Of a stretch of 64,000 bases of DNA, positions 44,914-54,447 are shown piece after piece (position 1 is the first letter of the stretch; each line of letters starts with the position of its first letter). The stretch spans positions 62,001 to 126,000 of the forward strand of contig VXSC01000036.1 of the NCBI GenBank assembly GCA_009838195.1. Direction: 5' to 3'. The notes under the pieces are model-generated. The model made no database searches. It was given only the letters and a program-made list of their open reading frames with translations, and had not been told where the DNA came from. The translations under genes were made by a program, and so were the position numbers. The DNA comes from Rhodothermaceae bacterium (GTDB lineage Bacteria > Bacteroidota > Rhodothermia > Rhodothermales > Bin80).

Positions 44914-46005
44914 CTATGCAATCGCCCCACCGCAGCTGCTTCCTGCCCCGGCTGTGCATCCATAACAATGACGTGCCGTACGTATTGCATGGTCCTGCCA
45001 AGTAGCAAGATCAAAATCCCGTACATGCGGCCTAGGGATATCCATGCGCATCTCCAATTGCTGATTAAAATCACAATCATATAAATATCCATCCCAGCTT
45101 ATGGAGAGTGTATTTCGACACATCAACCCTGCAATTGTCGAAGGATTGAATGCTTGCAACAGTCTGTTCAAGTAAAGCTTTACCTGATTCGTGTCTACAA
45201 GCCACTCCAGGTATCGTGACATTGGCAAGTTATTGAGCGTCAGCAGTTGATCAAAACTGACCTCGTAATTGCGTGCCAAAGCCGTCTTCCATTCTGCTTC
45301 CAGGGAGGACTGATTCCCTGACAGGAACGCTCCAACAGGATTTGTCACCAAGACCAATTTGCGACGCGGGTCTCCCTGCCCATACCCGGCCTGATTCAAG
45401 CGCTGGAGTGCCTGGATGGATTTGCGGTACGTCCCATCTCCACGCTGCGCATCGGTACCGATTTTGCGGTAATGGGGCAACGAACAAACAACTTCTACGC
45501 CCCGGTCTGCAAACCATTCAGGTAAATGTTCATAGGGGCGAGTAAGCAAAATCGTGAGGTTACATCGATCAAGAACACGAAGCCCTCGGTGCACACATTC
45601 CTCAACGAGATACTCAAAATTAGAGTTAAGTTCAGGAGCTCCGCCCGTAAGGTCAACTGCCTGGGCCCCAGATCGGTCAATCGCCCGCAGGCAAGCATCA
45701 ACGGTCTCCCGGTCCATGTTCTCATGGGTACGATCCGGCCCTGCATCAACATGACAGTGTCGGCAGGTCATATTACAAAGCTTACCAAGGTTGATCTGCA
45801 CAATCTCCAACCTGTCCGGCTTCAGCCGTGGCCACCCGCAGGAAGCTAAATCAAGCTCAAACTGACCGCTGTTTGTTGGCCCTCCGGTCGTACGTACAGC
45901 GTTAAGCACCTTCAATTGCTCCTCGGGATGTGCCAGTGGAGCAACCCGAGCAGACAGCGAAGACGTGGCACGTGGGCCCTGAGGAAGTGTATTCAAAGCA
46001 ATCAT
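44914..46005 (-). CDS. arsS: Arsenosugar biosynthesis radical SAM protein ArsS
   Basis: A radical SAM enzyme, 363 residues, thought to add the 5'-deoxyadenosyl group of SAM to dimethylarsinous acid in arsenosugar formation. The [4Fe-4S] motif is CNMTCRHCHVDAGP (CxxxCxxC), then DLTGGAPELN. The C terminus carries the subfamily Cys cluster CYGCTAGAGSSCGGAIA. Some family members are selenoproteins; here the Cys codons are ordinary and no in-frame TGA is needed. It lies 26 bp after the AhpD-like gene in an arsM-ahpD-like-arsS operon. Confidence 0.93.
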   Translation of the reverse strand: MIALNTLPQGPRATSSLSARVAPLAHPEEQLKVLNAVRTTGGPTNSGQFELDLASCGWPRLKPDRLEIVQINLGKLCNMTCRHCHVDAGPDRTHENMDRETVDACLRAIDRSGAQAVDLTGGAPELNSNFEYLVEECVHRGLRVLDRCNLTILLTRPYEHLPEWFADRGVEVVCSLPHYRKIGTDAQRGDGTYRKSIQALQRLNQAGYGQGDPRRKLVLVTNPVGAFLSGNQSSLEAEWKTALARNYEVSFDQLLTLNNLPMSRYLEWLVDTNQVKLYLNRLLQAFNPSTIAGLMCRNTLSISWDGYLYDCDFNQQLEMRMDIPRPHVRDFDLATWQDHAIRTARHCYGCTAGAGSSCGGAIA

Positions 46006-46031
46006 CTCTCAGATCTGAGTCCCATCCAAAA

Positions 46032-46364
46032 TTACATCGTTAAGCGCTTCACCTGGTCGAGCATCTGCACTCCATGCACCAATGCCGCACCGCCTCGAAT
46101 TGCAGTCGCCACATGTACTGCTTCGGTCATCTGTTCTAAATCCGAACCCGTTTCCAGACATGCCGTCGTGTACGCATCAATGCAGTATGGGCATTGAACG
46201 GTGTTGGCCACTGCCAAGGCAATCAATGCCTTCTCCCTGGCTGTTAAGGCTCCTTCCTCAAATACCTTGTTGTAGTAGGTGAAGAATGCGTCGGCCAATT
46301 CCTGATTTCCCTCAGCAATCTCTCCGAACCGGGGTAGGTGTGAACGATGATAATAATGATCCAT
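46032..46364 (-). CDS. Arsenosugar biosynthesis-associated AhpD-like (peroxidase-related) protein
   Basis: A 110-residue carboxymuconolactone decarboxylase/AhpD fold protein with the redox motif CPYCIDAY and following helices (LEQMTEAVHVATAIRGGAALVHG). Proteins like this regularly sit between arsM and arsS, and are named as arsenosugar-associated peroxidase-like proteins. It is likely to handle thiol redox chemistry for arsenic methylation or adenosylation, but its exact reaction is not known. It is 11 bp after arsM and 26 bp before arsS. Confidence 0.9.
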   Translation of the reverse strand: MDHYYHRSHLPRFGEIAEGNQELADAFFTYYNKVFEEGALTAREKALIALAVANTVQCPYCIDAYTTACLETGSDLEQMTEAVHVATAIRGGAALVHGVQMLDQVKRLTM

Positions 46365-46375
46365 GAACGATGTGA

Positions 46376-47122
46376 TTAGAGGTCTTGAGATTGCCGCCGG
46401 GCTCGGATGGTAAGGCTTGCAAGTCCATCCTGCTTGTTAATAATTTCAAGAGGCCGGAAGCGTACGACTTCCGGCTCCGTGAATCCTGCCTGTGCAATCA
46501 ATTCCAGATAGGCGTCTTTTTCCGCCGCCCCGGCAACGCAACCGGCAGCTTCCTCTGCCTTCCTTATCAGTCCAGGATCTGGATTCCCAACCGTCACCAC
46601 ATCTGAGATGATGAAGCGGCCACCTGGCCGCAGTACACGGGCGATCTCCGAGTAAGCTTTTTCTTTATCCGGGACCAGATTCAGTGTGCAATTGCTGATG
46701 ACAACATCAATGGAAGCATCTTGAATTGGAAGATCCTCAATATCCCCCTCTTGGAAAAACGTATTATCCATTTCCACAGCAATTGCATTTTCTTTTGCCT
46801 TTGCAACCATGGATGGAGCCAAATCGACACCAAGAACCTTTCCTTTTTTTCCTACGAGTGGTGCAGCAATCATTGCATCAAGGCCAGCACCAGATCCCAA
46901 GTCGAGTACGGTCTCTCCCGGTTTCAGGTCTGCATAATCCACCGGAGTCCCACAACCCAATCCCAAGTCAGCCTCTACCTGGTAACCGGGAGTATCCTGA
47001 TAAGCAAATTCATCCACCATGCGGCATCCACAATCCCGCTCCCCCCGGGCAATTGCATCGTACTTTTCACGCACAGTTTCTTTGACTGTGCAGCATGCTT
47101 GATCAGACTGTAACATCTCCAT
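46376..47122 (-). CDS. arsM: Arsenite S-adenosylmethionine methyltransferase
   Basis: Methylates As(III) using SAM and thiols. The 248-residue protein has a class I methyltransferase core (VLDLGSGAGLDAMIAAPLVG, GVDLAPSMVAKAKENA, VISNCTLNLVPDKEKAYSEIARVLRPGG). Cys residues expected to bind arsenic are present: ACC near residues 10-11, CGC near 32, NC in the VISNCTLN stretch and AAGCVAGA later. The first gene of the arsenosugar operon; no arsR repressor gene or clear ArsR-like palindrome was found upstream, which is uncommon. Confidence 0.94.
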   Translation of the reverse strand: MEMLQSDQACCTVKETVREKYDAIARGERDCGCRMVDEFAYQDTPGYQVEADLGLGCGTPVDYADLKPGETVLDLGSGAGLDAMIAAPLVGKKGKVLGVDLAPSMVAKAKENAIAVEMDNTFFQEGDIEDLPIQDASIDVVISNCTLNLVPDKEKAYSEIARVLRPGGRFIISDVVTVGNPDPGLIRKAEEAAGCVAGAAEKDAYLELIAQAGFTEPEVVRFRPLEIINKQDGLASLTIRARRQSQDL

Positions 47123-47214
47123 TTATCTGTTGATGAGCCTCATTTTATTTCTTCAGTGACCTCCAAAGAGAGCCTTATGGCTTTACCATCTCATAACAGC
47201 CCCCGCTTCATTCC

Positions 47215-48999
47215 CTAGTATACCTCCATGGTCTTTTCCTGCTCCTGATACTGCAATTCATAGAGCGTCTGGTAGAGGCCGCCAGCTGCAACTAATTCGT
47301 CATGCGTTCCCTGCTCTCTTAAAATTCCTTTGTGAAGCACAAGGATGGTATCCGAGTGACGGATTGTTGACAGTCGATGGGCAATGACCAAGGAGGTCCT
47401 CCCTTCCAGTACCCTTTCAAGAGCGTGTTGGATGATATGTTCCGTTTCCGTATCAATACTGGAGGTCGCTTCGTCGAGTACTAAGATATCTGGATCATGT
47501 GCTAGGACACGAACAAATGAGAGTAATTGCCTTTGTCCCTGTGAAAGGGATACTCCCCGCTCACCTACATCATGGTGGTACTGTTTCGGAAGCTGTTCAA
47601 TGAATTGATCTGCTCCGATCGCGCTTGCAGCCTGCTTCACCTGAGCGAGGGAAATATCAGGGTTTCCCAGCGAAATATTGCGACATATCGATCCCGAGAA
47701 TAGAAAAACATCCTGTAACACCAAACCAATACGCCACCGCAGATACTTGATTCGGAGTGTACGGATATCCTTCCCATCCAGAAGGATTTGTCCCTTCTGA
47801 ATATCATAAAAACGCATGAGGAGGCTGATAATCGTTGTTTTTCCGCTACCTGTTGCTCCTACAATTGCTGCATTCTGCCCTCTACTAATCGTAAACGATA
47901 CCCCCCGTAATACCCAATCTGGCGTTCCATCATCCAAGTTTTTATAGGCAAACCAGACATCATCAAAAACAATATCTCCTTCAAACCTTTGTGGAGGATC
48001 CTGCACTTCCACATCGGGCAGTGACTGATCATTGTCAAGCACGTCGAAAATACGTTCTGCACCCGCCATCGCACCTTGAAGCGTATTAAACTGCTCTGAT
48101 AAATTCCGAATCGGCTCAAAGAATTGTCGACAGTATTGAATGAAGGCAATCAGAATCCCAACGGTCAGTGCACCGCCGATTGCACTGACCCCACCTGTCC
48201 ATAGCACAAATCCTATCGCGGTTGATGCAATGATGTCCACCGCAGGCCAAAAGAGTGAGTGGTAAAAGACTGTTTTGAGCTGCGCGGTCTGATGCTCATC
48301 ATTGATTTTTTCAAAACGTTCCATCTCCACCTTCTCCCGACCGAAAAGCTGTACAATCAGCATCCCCGTTACATGCTCCTGCATGAACGAATTCAGACGT
48401 GCGACCTGCTTACGCGTCTCCCGGTATTGTCCTCGAACGTTTCGTTTAAACCATAGCGTCACCAACAGCATGAACGGCATCACGCACAACGTAACCAGTG
48501 CAAGAACCCAGTTGAGGCTGAACATGAATGCCGCAATGAACACCAGTTTGAACATATCCCCCATAATCACTACAATTCCCGCGGAAAGTACATCCGCTAG
48601 CGCCTCCACATCCGATGTCGTACGGGTGATCAGTCGCCCGATGGGCGTCCGATCAAAGAAAGAGAGGGATTGCCTCTGTACATGGCGAAAAACACGTACA
48701 CGCACATCGTAAATCGCCTGCTGCCCAATCCACTGGGTGAAGTACGCATTCGTATACACCAATGCCCCCTCCAATGCTATCGCTCCCAACAGGGCAGTGA
48801 TTAATAAAGATAAACCGTCCAGTTCGCCGGGGACAATGTGATGGTCAATCGCCAAACGAATCAACCACGGGCGGAGTGGACCCAAAAACGAAGCCAGAAG
48901 CACCAGGCAAAATGCAAGAATTACCCAATGCTTATAGGGTATCAGGTATCCGATGATGCGCCTTAATAATCTCCGATCCAGACCTTTTGCTTTATTCAT
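47215..48999 (-). CDS. ABC exporter half with canonical Walker B and variant signature (heterodimer partner)
   Basis: A 594-residue membrane-plus-ATPase half exporter (ABC type IV). Six helices lie in the first ~320 residues. The ATPase domain has Walker A GATGSGKTTI, a non-canonical signature LSQGQRQLL and an intact catalytic Glu in Walker B (ILVLDEATSSID). This pairs logically with the upstream half exporter at 49944, whose signature is canonical but whose Walker B is degenerate. ATG 48999 overlaps the rnz stop by 8 bp (ATGAATAA); a longer start at 49065 would run into rnz. Export substrate is unknown. Confidence 0.9.
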   Translation of the reverse strand: MNKAKGLDRRLLRRIIGYLIPYKHWVILAFCLVLLASFLGPLRPWLIRLAIDHHIVPGELDGLSLLITALLGAIALEGALVYTNAYFTQWIGQQAIYDVRVRVFRHVQRQSLSFFDRTPIGRLITRTTSDVEALADVLSAGIVVIMGDMFKLVFIAAFMFSLNWVLALVTLCVMPFMLLVTLWFKRNVRGQYRETRKQVARLNSFMQEHVTGMLIVQLFGREKVEMERFEKINDEHQTAQLKTVFYHSLFWPAVDIIASTAIGFVLWTGGVSAIGGALTVGILIAFIQYCRQFFEPIRNLSEQFNTLQGAMAGAERIFDVLDNDQSLPDVEVQDPPQRFEGDIVFDDVWFAYKNLDDGTPDWVLRGVSFTISRGQNAAIVGATGSGKTTIISLLMRFYDIQKGQILLDGKDIRTLRIKYLRWRIGLVLQDVFLFSGSICRNISLGNPDISLAQVKQAASAIGADQFIEQLPKQYHHDVGERGVSLSQGQRQLLSFVRVLAHDPDILVLDEATSSIDTETEHIIQHALERVLEGRTSLVIAHRLSTIRHSDTILVLHKGILREQGTHDELVAAGGLYQTLYELQYQEQEKTMEVY

Positions 49000-49939
49000 T
49001 CGGGGAATCGGTCTGTGATGTGTCACCTTCGAAAACGATAGAATACTCGCGATATTCTTCCGCAATCTCCGTGTTATAGAAAACCGCTATTGCCTCTTGC
49101 CTGAGAAGCGTCACGTCTGAATATCTGGCACTGAAATGAGTCAGTAGCAACTTACCTGCACCAGCTGTCTTCGCCAGTAACGCCGCATCACGTGCTGTAC
49201 TATGCCCGGTGGAGGAGGCACGCTCTGTATCCTCCTGACTGAACGTGGCATCATGCACCAGTAAATCTGCATCCCCGGCAAGATCCAATCCCCCCTCACA
49301 TGGACGTGTATCAGTGACATATGCGAAGGCTCCCCGTGACCGCTTCTTCACCTGATCGGGAGAAACCGTTCGCCCATCTGGTAGCTGAATAGTATGCCCC
49401 GCAGCTAGCCTTTGAAACTGTTCTTGCTGATCTATCCCGTGCGCATGTGCCAACACACCATCAATTTGGTTTGGCCCATCTATTTTTTCCACACGATAAC
49501 CAACACAGAATCTGCCGTGATCCAATGGCGCAGCACGGACCTGTAGCCCATGCCCCCGGTAGACTTCTTGCGATTTACAGTCTTCCTCCAGTACTACGTA
49601 TTGAATTTGAAAATGAATTTCCCCCGGTCGAAGTCCTGGGATCGCTCCTATGATATCTATAAGCTCCCGGGGAGCTACGATCGTAAGTGGGGGCTCGCGT
49701 CGCTCCAGGGACATTGAGATCAGGAGCCCAAAAATCCCCAGATAATGATCTCCATGCAAGTGCGAAATAAAGATTGCCCGGATACGACTCCTACGAATCC
49801 CTGCTTTCAGGAGACGGAACTGCGTCCCGTCCCCACAATCAAAAAGGAGCACCTTTCCCCGGCTTCGGAGCACATAGGCAGATAATCCCCGATCCTGAAC
49901 AATCGTCGCTGAAGATGTCCCCAATGGTATTAATTCCAT
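48992..49939 (-). CDS. rnz: Ribonuclease Z
   Basis: tRNA 3'-end processing endonuclease of the metallo-beta-lactamase fold, 315 residues from ATG 49939 (MELIPLGTSSATI). The metal motif is SHLHGDHYLGIFGLL, followed by VAPRELI, LDHGRFCVGYRV (His of motif III), VTDTRPCEG and VHDATFSQEDTERAS, LLLTHFSARYSD. It is placed between the two ABC exporter halves: 4 bp after one and overlapping the other by 8 bp. The upstream in-frame stretch to 50038 lies inside the exporter gene and is not taken as coding. Confidence 0.94.
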   Translation of the reverse strand: MELIPLGTSSATIVQDRGLSAYVLRSRGKVLLFDCGDGTQFRLLKAGIRRSRIRAIFISHLHGDHYLGIFGLLISMSLERREPPLTIVAPRELIDIIGAIPGLRPGEIHFQIQYVVLEEDCKSQEVYRGHGLQVRAAPLDHGRFCVGYRVEKIDGPNQIDGVLAHAHGIDQQEQFQRLAAGHTIQLPDGRTVSPDQVKKRSRGAFAYVTDTRPCEGGLDLAGDADLLVHDATFSQEDTERASSTGHSTARDAALLAKTAGAGKLLLTHFSARYSDVTLLRQEAIAVFYNTEIAEEYREYSIVFEGDTSQTDSPNE

Positions 49940-49943
49940 CAAC

Positions 49944-51746
49944 TTACTGCAATGCTTCGAGCCTTTCTTCAAGTAATTGGCGCTGATACATCTGTGCATA
50001 GAGTCCATTCTGCTGCATAAGAGACTCATGCGTCCCACGCTCTACAATACGCCCCTGATCAAGTACAATGATCTGATCTACCCCCTTTATACTTGAAATG
50101 CGATGACTGATCATGACCATGGTATGATGCCCCTGCCTTTTACGCAGATGCTCAAGGATACGAGACTCAGTGTTTGTATCTACACTGCTGAGCGCATCAT
50201 CTAAAATGAATATTCGTGGCTGCCGGATCAATGCACGAGCGATGGTCGTTCGCTGGGCTTGTCCGCCGGAGAGTGAGACCCCTCGTTCCCCCACCCCACT
50301 ATTGAGTCCTTCTGGAAATTCCAGAACGGTTTCGAGAAGCTCCGCTTCAAATGCCGCCTGACGGATTTCTTCTTCCGATGCATCCACCGTTCCAAAAGCA
50401 ATATTATTCCCTATCGAATCGCTGAACAGAAATACATCCTGCGGAACATACCCAATCTTTTCCCTGAGCACACTGAGTGGCAATTTTTGTACATCTCGGC
50501 CATCAATCAAGACCCGCCCCCTCGTTGGCTCCGCCAGACGACCAATCAGATCTATCAAGGTTGACTTCCCTGATCCTGTTTTCCCAACAATGGCAAGACT
50601 CTTTCCGGCAGGCACATCAAAGGATAAATCCCGAAGTGCATACGGAAGATGCTCTTCGTACCGGAATGATACATTTTGAAAAGTGACTCGTCCGTCAATC
50701 TTTCTGATCGAATGATTCGTAAGGGAACCATCCGATATATCTGGCTCCTGATCCAAGACGTCATAAATTCGCTCTGAAGAAGCGCTAGCCCGCTGCATCA
50801 TAGAAATAACAAGACCAAATGCAGCGACCGGCCATGTCATGAGCGCAACATAGATAATGTATTCTGCAATGTTTCCTATTGTAATAATTCCCTCGGAGAC
50901 CAGACGTCCACCCATCCAGACGACCGCGATTTCCGACAACCCGACGACAATCACAAAAGCCGGTCTCCACGCCGACTCTACTCGCGCAAGACCGAGCATT
51001 CTCGTCTTGTAGGAACGGCTTTCTTTCTCGAATGCCTGGGTCTCCGTCTCTTCCCGCGCATAGGCTTTCACCAACCGAATCCCTGAAAGTGTTTCCTGAA
51101 CACGGCTTGTGAGTTGTGCGTACTGACGCTGAAGTGCCTCGCTACGCTTATGCACAAAGTGTGCAATAATGAACATTGACACGGCAAGAATAGACATTGG
51201 CATGAGTGCATAAAATGTCAATGTCGGCGAGATAATGAGCATGGCCGTAATCGCAGTAATCACAATCACGAGGGCTCTGGTAGAGTACATGATCGCCGGT
51301 CCGATATAGCGGCGTACCTGCTCAATATCGCTTGTCGCACGTGTAATTACGTCTCCAGTCCTTGCCCGGTGATAGAAATTGGCTGAGAGTTTTTGCAGGT
51401 GATCATACAATGCATTGCGCATATCGAATTCGATATGGCGTGAAGCTACGATCACGGTCTGCCGCATCAAAAACGTAAATGCTCCGTTTGCCAAACTCAG
51501 GCCAATGATGATCAGACCGAAAATCAGAAGCGTCCAGAAAAAATCCCAGTACAATGTGTGTTGTAGGGCAGTTGCTTCAAATTGCCGGTAAAGTCTCTCA
51601 AAACGGGGAAGGCTATCAATGGCTTGCCGAACCACGACGGGCACTGCAATTGCAAAAATTGCAGAGATCATCGTAAATAGGAGGCCCGGTACGAACAACC
51701 GCCAGTAGCGTATAAAGTAGTGGTTTAGCCGGGAGAGGGATTGCAT
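49944..51746 (-). CDS. ABC exporter half with degenerate catalytic site (heterodimer partner)
   Basis: A 600-residue half exporter with about six membrane helices (residues 1-320) and an ATPase domain: Walker A GKTGSGKSTL, canonical signature LSGGQAQRT and Walker B IFILDDALSSVD, where Asp replaces the catalytic Glu. That combination is known from heterodimeric exporters such as TM287/TM288 and BmrCD. The likely partner is the 47215-48999 protein, with rnz in between. The gene is first in a three-gene overlapping run and its start faces the arginase gene (102 bp gap). Confidence 0.9.
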   Translation of the reverse strand: MQSLSRLNHYFIRYWRLFVPGLLFTMISAIFAIAVPVVVRQAIDSLPRFERLYRQFEATALQHTLYWDFFWTLLIFGLIIIGLSLANGAFTFLMRQTVIVASRHIEFDMRNALYDHLQKLSANFYHRARTGDVITRATSDIEQVRRYIGPAIMYSTRALVIVITAITAMLIISPTLTFYALMPMSILAVSMFIIAHFVHKRSEALQRQYAQLTSRVQETLSGIRLVKAYAREETETQAFEKESRSYKTRMLGLARVESAWRPAFVIVVGLSEIAVVWMGGRLVSEGIITIGNIAEYIIYVALMTWPVAAFGLVISMMQRASASSERIYDVLDQEPDISDGSLTNHSIRKIDGRVTFQNVSFRYEEHLPYALRDLSFDVPAGKSLAIVGKTGSGKSTLIDLIGRLAEPTRGRVLIDGRDVQKLPLSVLREKIGYVPQDVFLFSDSIGNNIAFGTVDASEEEIRQAAFEAELLETVLEFPEGLNSGVGERGVSLSGGQAQRTTIARALIRQPRIFILDDALSSVDTNTESRILEHLRKRQGHHTMVMISHRISSIKGVDQIIVLDQGRIVERGTHESLMQQNGLYAQMYQRQLLEERLEALQ

Positions 51747-51848
51747 TGAAATGGAACTGGATTGACGGCAAACGCAGTGTAGGCGAATTCGGATCCGTAA
51801 AGCTAAAGAATAAGCCCGGTTTTGATCACACCAAACTAATTAAGATCC

Positions 51849-52742
51849 ATGAATCAACAACTTCGAGATATCCGTCTGATTGGAGTCCCAATGGATCTGG
51901 GCCAAGATTTACGTGGAGTAGATGTGGGACCCAGTGCACTTCGTTATGCTGGGCTTGCAGATCGTCTACGCCGATTGGGACATCGAGTGACTGATTGCGG
52001 AAACATTCCTACCGCACTTCGGGCCTCGCTCGATGCGTATGATGACTATGTTGAACCGATCCGGGATACCTGCAATCTGTTGTATAAAGAGGTTCGCCGT
52101 ACACTCGCTCGGGGACAATTCCCTCTGGTCATGGGAGGCGATCATTCAATTGCGATTGGAAGTATCGGAGGGGCAACCCATGATGGACCGAAAGGGATTA
52201 TCTGGATTGATGCGCATGCAGATTATAATACTCCCGCATCTTCACCCAGCGGAAATATTCATGGAATGCCAATGGCAGTTCTTTGCGGATCTGGATCCGA
52301 GCGATTGACCAGCGTGGGGCGCTCCGGCCCAAAACTGCGCTCAGAAGATATTGCAATGATTGCGCTGCGCGATCTGGACGTAGCAGAGCGCCGCATTTTG
52401 CAGGAATCCCGGATGGGCATCTATACGATGCGGGACATTGATGAGCGTGGCATTGCCGCGGTTGTAAAATCGGCCCTCAACCAGCTTGAACACTGTGAAA
52501 GTCTGCATGTCAGCTTTGACGTAGACAGCGTCGATCCATATTTTGCACCAGGAGTCGGAACGCCCGTTGAGGGTGGTCTCCGCCCACGAGAAGCACACCT
52601 GCTGATGGAACTGATTGCAGAAGATGGTCGCTTGGCCTCGGCAGAAGTCGTCGAGATCAACCCCATTATCGATGAGCGGAACCGTACTGCCGAACTGGCT
52701 GCCAACCTTTTGGCATCCCTCTTGGGGAAAACGATCCTCTAA
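51849..52742 (+). CDS. rocF: Arginase
   Basis: Hydrolyses L-arginine to ornithine and urea with a binuclear Mn centre. The 297-residue protein shows all metal motifs: GGDHSIAIGS, IDAHADYNTP (DAHAD), SFDVDSVDPYFAPG, and the conserved GNIHGMPMAVL and GGLRPREAHLL. ATG 51849 gives the usual N terminus (RLIGVPMDLGQDLRGVDVGPSALR). No urease, ornithine or arginine transport gene is adjacent. Its last 4 bp overlap convergently with the mntR-like stop (CTAA). An overlapping frame at 51746-51994 is a shadow. A Mn enzyme beside a Mn-type regulator may be coincidence. Confidence 0.94.
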   Translation: MNQQLRDIRLIGVPMDLGQDLRGVDVGPSALRYAGLADRLRRLGHRVTDCGNIPTALRASLDAYDDYVEPIRDTCNLLYKEVRRTLARGQFPLVMGGDHSIAIGSIGGATHDGPKGIIWIDAHADYNTPASSPSGNIHGMPMAVLCGSGSERLTSVGRSGPKLRSEDIAMIALRDLDVAERRILQESRMGIYTMRDIDERGIAAVVKSALNQLEHCESLHVSFDVDSVDPYFAPGVGTPVEGGLRPREAHLLMELIAEDGRLASAEVVEINPIIDERNRTAELAANLLASLLGKTIL

Positions 52743-53386
52743 GCCATCACATATACGCTGCCAGAAATTTTTTCCGTGATCGACACTTCTCCCCGATTCT
52801 CGACTCTAACGATCATCCCATTCCTCTGTCGTCTAACGATACGGACCTCACATCCTGGCATTAGGCCAATATCTTCCAACAAACCCAATAAGCTTGTATC
52901 TGTATCCGAGAGGTGATGAATCGCCAGCGGCTGAGCGGTGGGAGCATCTGAGAGTGCGACGGTCTTTGCACGGACCATCTTGAGATCCTGTGTCGGAATC
53001 GGATGCCCATGCGGGTCATGGGTTGGATACCCCAACAGAGCATCTATGCGCTCTTCAAAATCCTCAGATATATGATGCTCCAGATGTTCTGCCTCATCAT
53101 GCATCTTTTCCCAGGAGTAACCCAGGATTTCTCTGAGGTAGGTTTCTAGGAGTCGGTGATGGCGAATGATTTCCAACGCAATTTTTTCTCCGGCCTCTGT
53201 GAGCGTGACTCCCTTATAGGATTCATGCACTACTAGCTTCATTCTATCCAGGCGCTTAATCATACCTGTCACAGATGCGGCTGACACATTCATTGCACGA
53301 GCAATATCCGTGGTCGTGACCACAACATTCTCTTCCTGGATCAAAAAGATCACTTTTAGATAATCCTGGATGGCCGGGCTAAGCAT
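52739..53386 (-). CDS. DtxR/MntR-family metal-dependent transcriptional regulator with FeoA-like domain
   Basis: A 215-residue repressor. The N-terminal winged helix (TTTDIARAMNVSAASVTGMIKRLDRMKLVVHES) is followed by the dimer/metal-binding domain (HHRLLETYLREILGYSWEKMHDEAEHLEHHISEDFEERI), with the His/Glu ligands of MntR/DtxR. A C-terminal SH3/FeoA-like domain follows (LSDTDTSLLGLLEDIGLMPG, VENRGEVSITEKISGSVYV). The best candidate target in this window is the palindrome at 43539, upstream of the Mn-type importer. The gene's own upstream region has no such box. Confidence 0.9.
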   Translation of the reverse strand: MLSPAIQDYLKVIFLIQEENVVVTTTDIARAMNVSAASVTGMIKRLDRMKLVVHESYKGVTLTEAGEKIALEIIRHHRLLETYLREILGYSWEKMHDEAEHLEHHISEDFEERIDALLGYPTHDPHGHPIPTQDLKMVRAKTVALSDAPTAQPLAIHHLSDTDTSLLGLLEDIGLMPGCEVRIVRRQRNGMIVRVENRGEVSITEKISGSVYVMA

Positions 53387-53638
53387 CGTGATAAATCAAT
53401 AAATCGTAAACTCTTACTGCTATAACAGTTGATAGTCCCTGCCCGAAGATAATACAGATCTGACAACGGTAGAAGCTGTCTGTGCTATTTTGTATCAATC
53501 TGAAGCCAAGTCAATCGAAGGGCAAATTTTGCCTTTTGCGGGTGGAGTAGTTACCTGGTTCCGATTTGGATTTTACCCGGCAAGTCGACATGCAGGTCGA
53601 TGCCGACTCCTGAACCACCTCGTCCTCAATGCAAAGCG

Positions 53639-54447
53639 TCACTCCACATCATTATCCACAATCGTCAATGTCCCCACTCCGCGATCAATCACGGCATTTT
53701 TCGGCTTCGAAAGCGTCACGGACAACTGCTCCTGCCCCTCAGCAATCACATCATCCACAATCTCCACCAAAATCACCCCGTGCGTAGCCTGCGGCTCAAA
53801 CACCAGCATCCCGCGTGATGACACATAGTCCGAAGGCGCCTCTGCCGTGAGATCCGAAGTCGTATATCGTACCGTCACCTCCTCATCCGAAGGACGGCTC
53901 AACTCCACACGCAACTCGCCCACCTTCATATCCTCCCGGAGTGTAAGATCATAGATCGACAGAGACGGCGGCGCAAGGTCGTTATCGGTGATTGTCACTC
54001 CCCCAAACGGGTCACCTCCACATAACCGCCGCCCGTGACCATGAGCGTCTTGTCCGGCTCATCTCTGTCAGTGTTCACCACGGTGATCCACACATTACCG
54101 GTACTCGCCGTTGATCCCGCGACGATCATGAGCTCGGTGGTCGGGCTCAGCCTATAGTCCGAATTCGTGGCCGGGGACTGGGGAGTTGCCGGAACCGTTG
54201 TTTCCGCACTCAGACGCGAAATTTTCCGGTTACGTCCGTTAATTTCATTGATTCTCGCTAAACTCTCAGTGGGTTCGCTCCCACAATCTGACTCAAGTAG
54301 ATATAGTTTTTCAAGAATTATTGCTTCGATTTGGCCGGCTCGACCACAAATTTCCGTGATTTGAGCCTGAGAATTCAATGAGAAAAAGAGCAGTGGGATA
54401 CTCAGAGAAATGCTTGCACGAATTAAAAGATGACTCATCGGGAACAT
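53639..54447 (-). pseudogene. Frameshifted remnant of a secreted LRR/Calx-beta surface protein
   Basis: Two overlapping frames make one broken gene. The first (54447-53995, 150 aa) has a signal peptide (about 1-29) and an ICGRAGQIEAIILEKL...LARINEINGRNRKIS segment like the N-terminal cap of Rhodothermota LRR proteins, then half of a Calx-beta-like repeat (TTELMIVAGSTASTGNVWITVVNTDRDEPDKTLMVTGG). The reading then shifts near 54005: the +1 frame continues the repeat as DPFGGVTITDNDLAPP and gives a full Calx-beta domain (second frame, 53998-53639). It ends abruptly (IVDNDVE) with no sorting tail. A one-base indel plus loss of the LRR body and the C terminus is the simplest reading. Confidence 0.7.

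Noticed and set aside
44914-46005. ArsS as a selenoprotein
   Set aside because: The C-terminal cluster is encoded by ordinary Cys codons; no in-frame TGA and no SECIS-like hairpin is required.
51746-51994. Plus-strand frame before arginase
   Set aside because: It overlaps the arginase N terminus in another frame and has no recognisable features.
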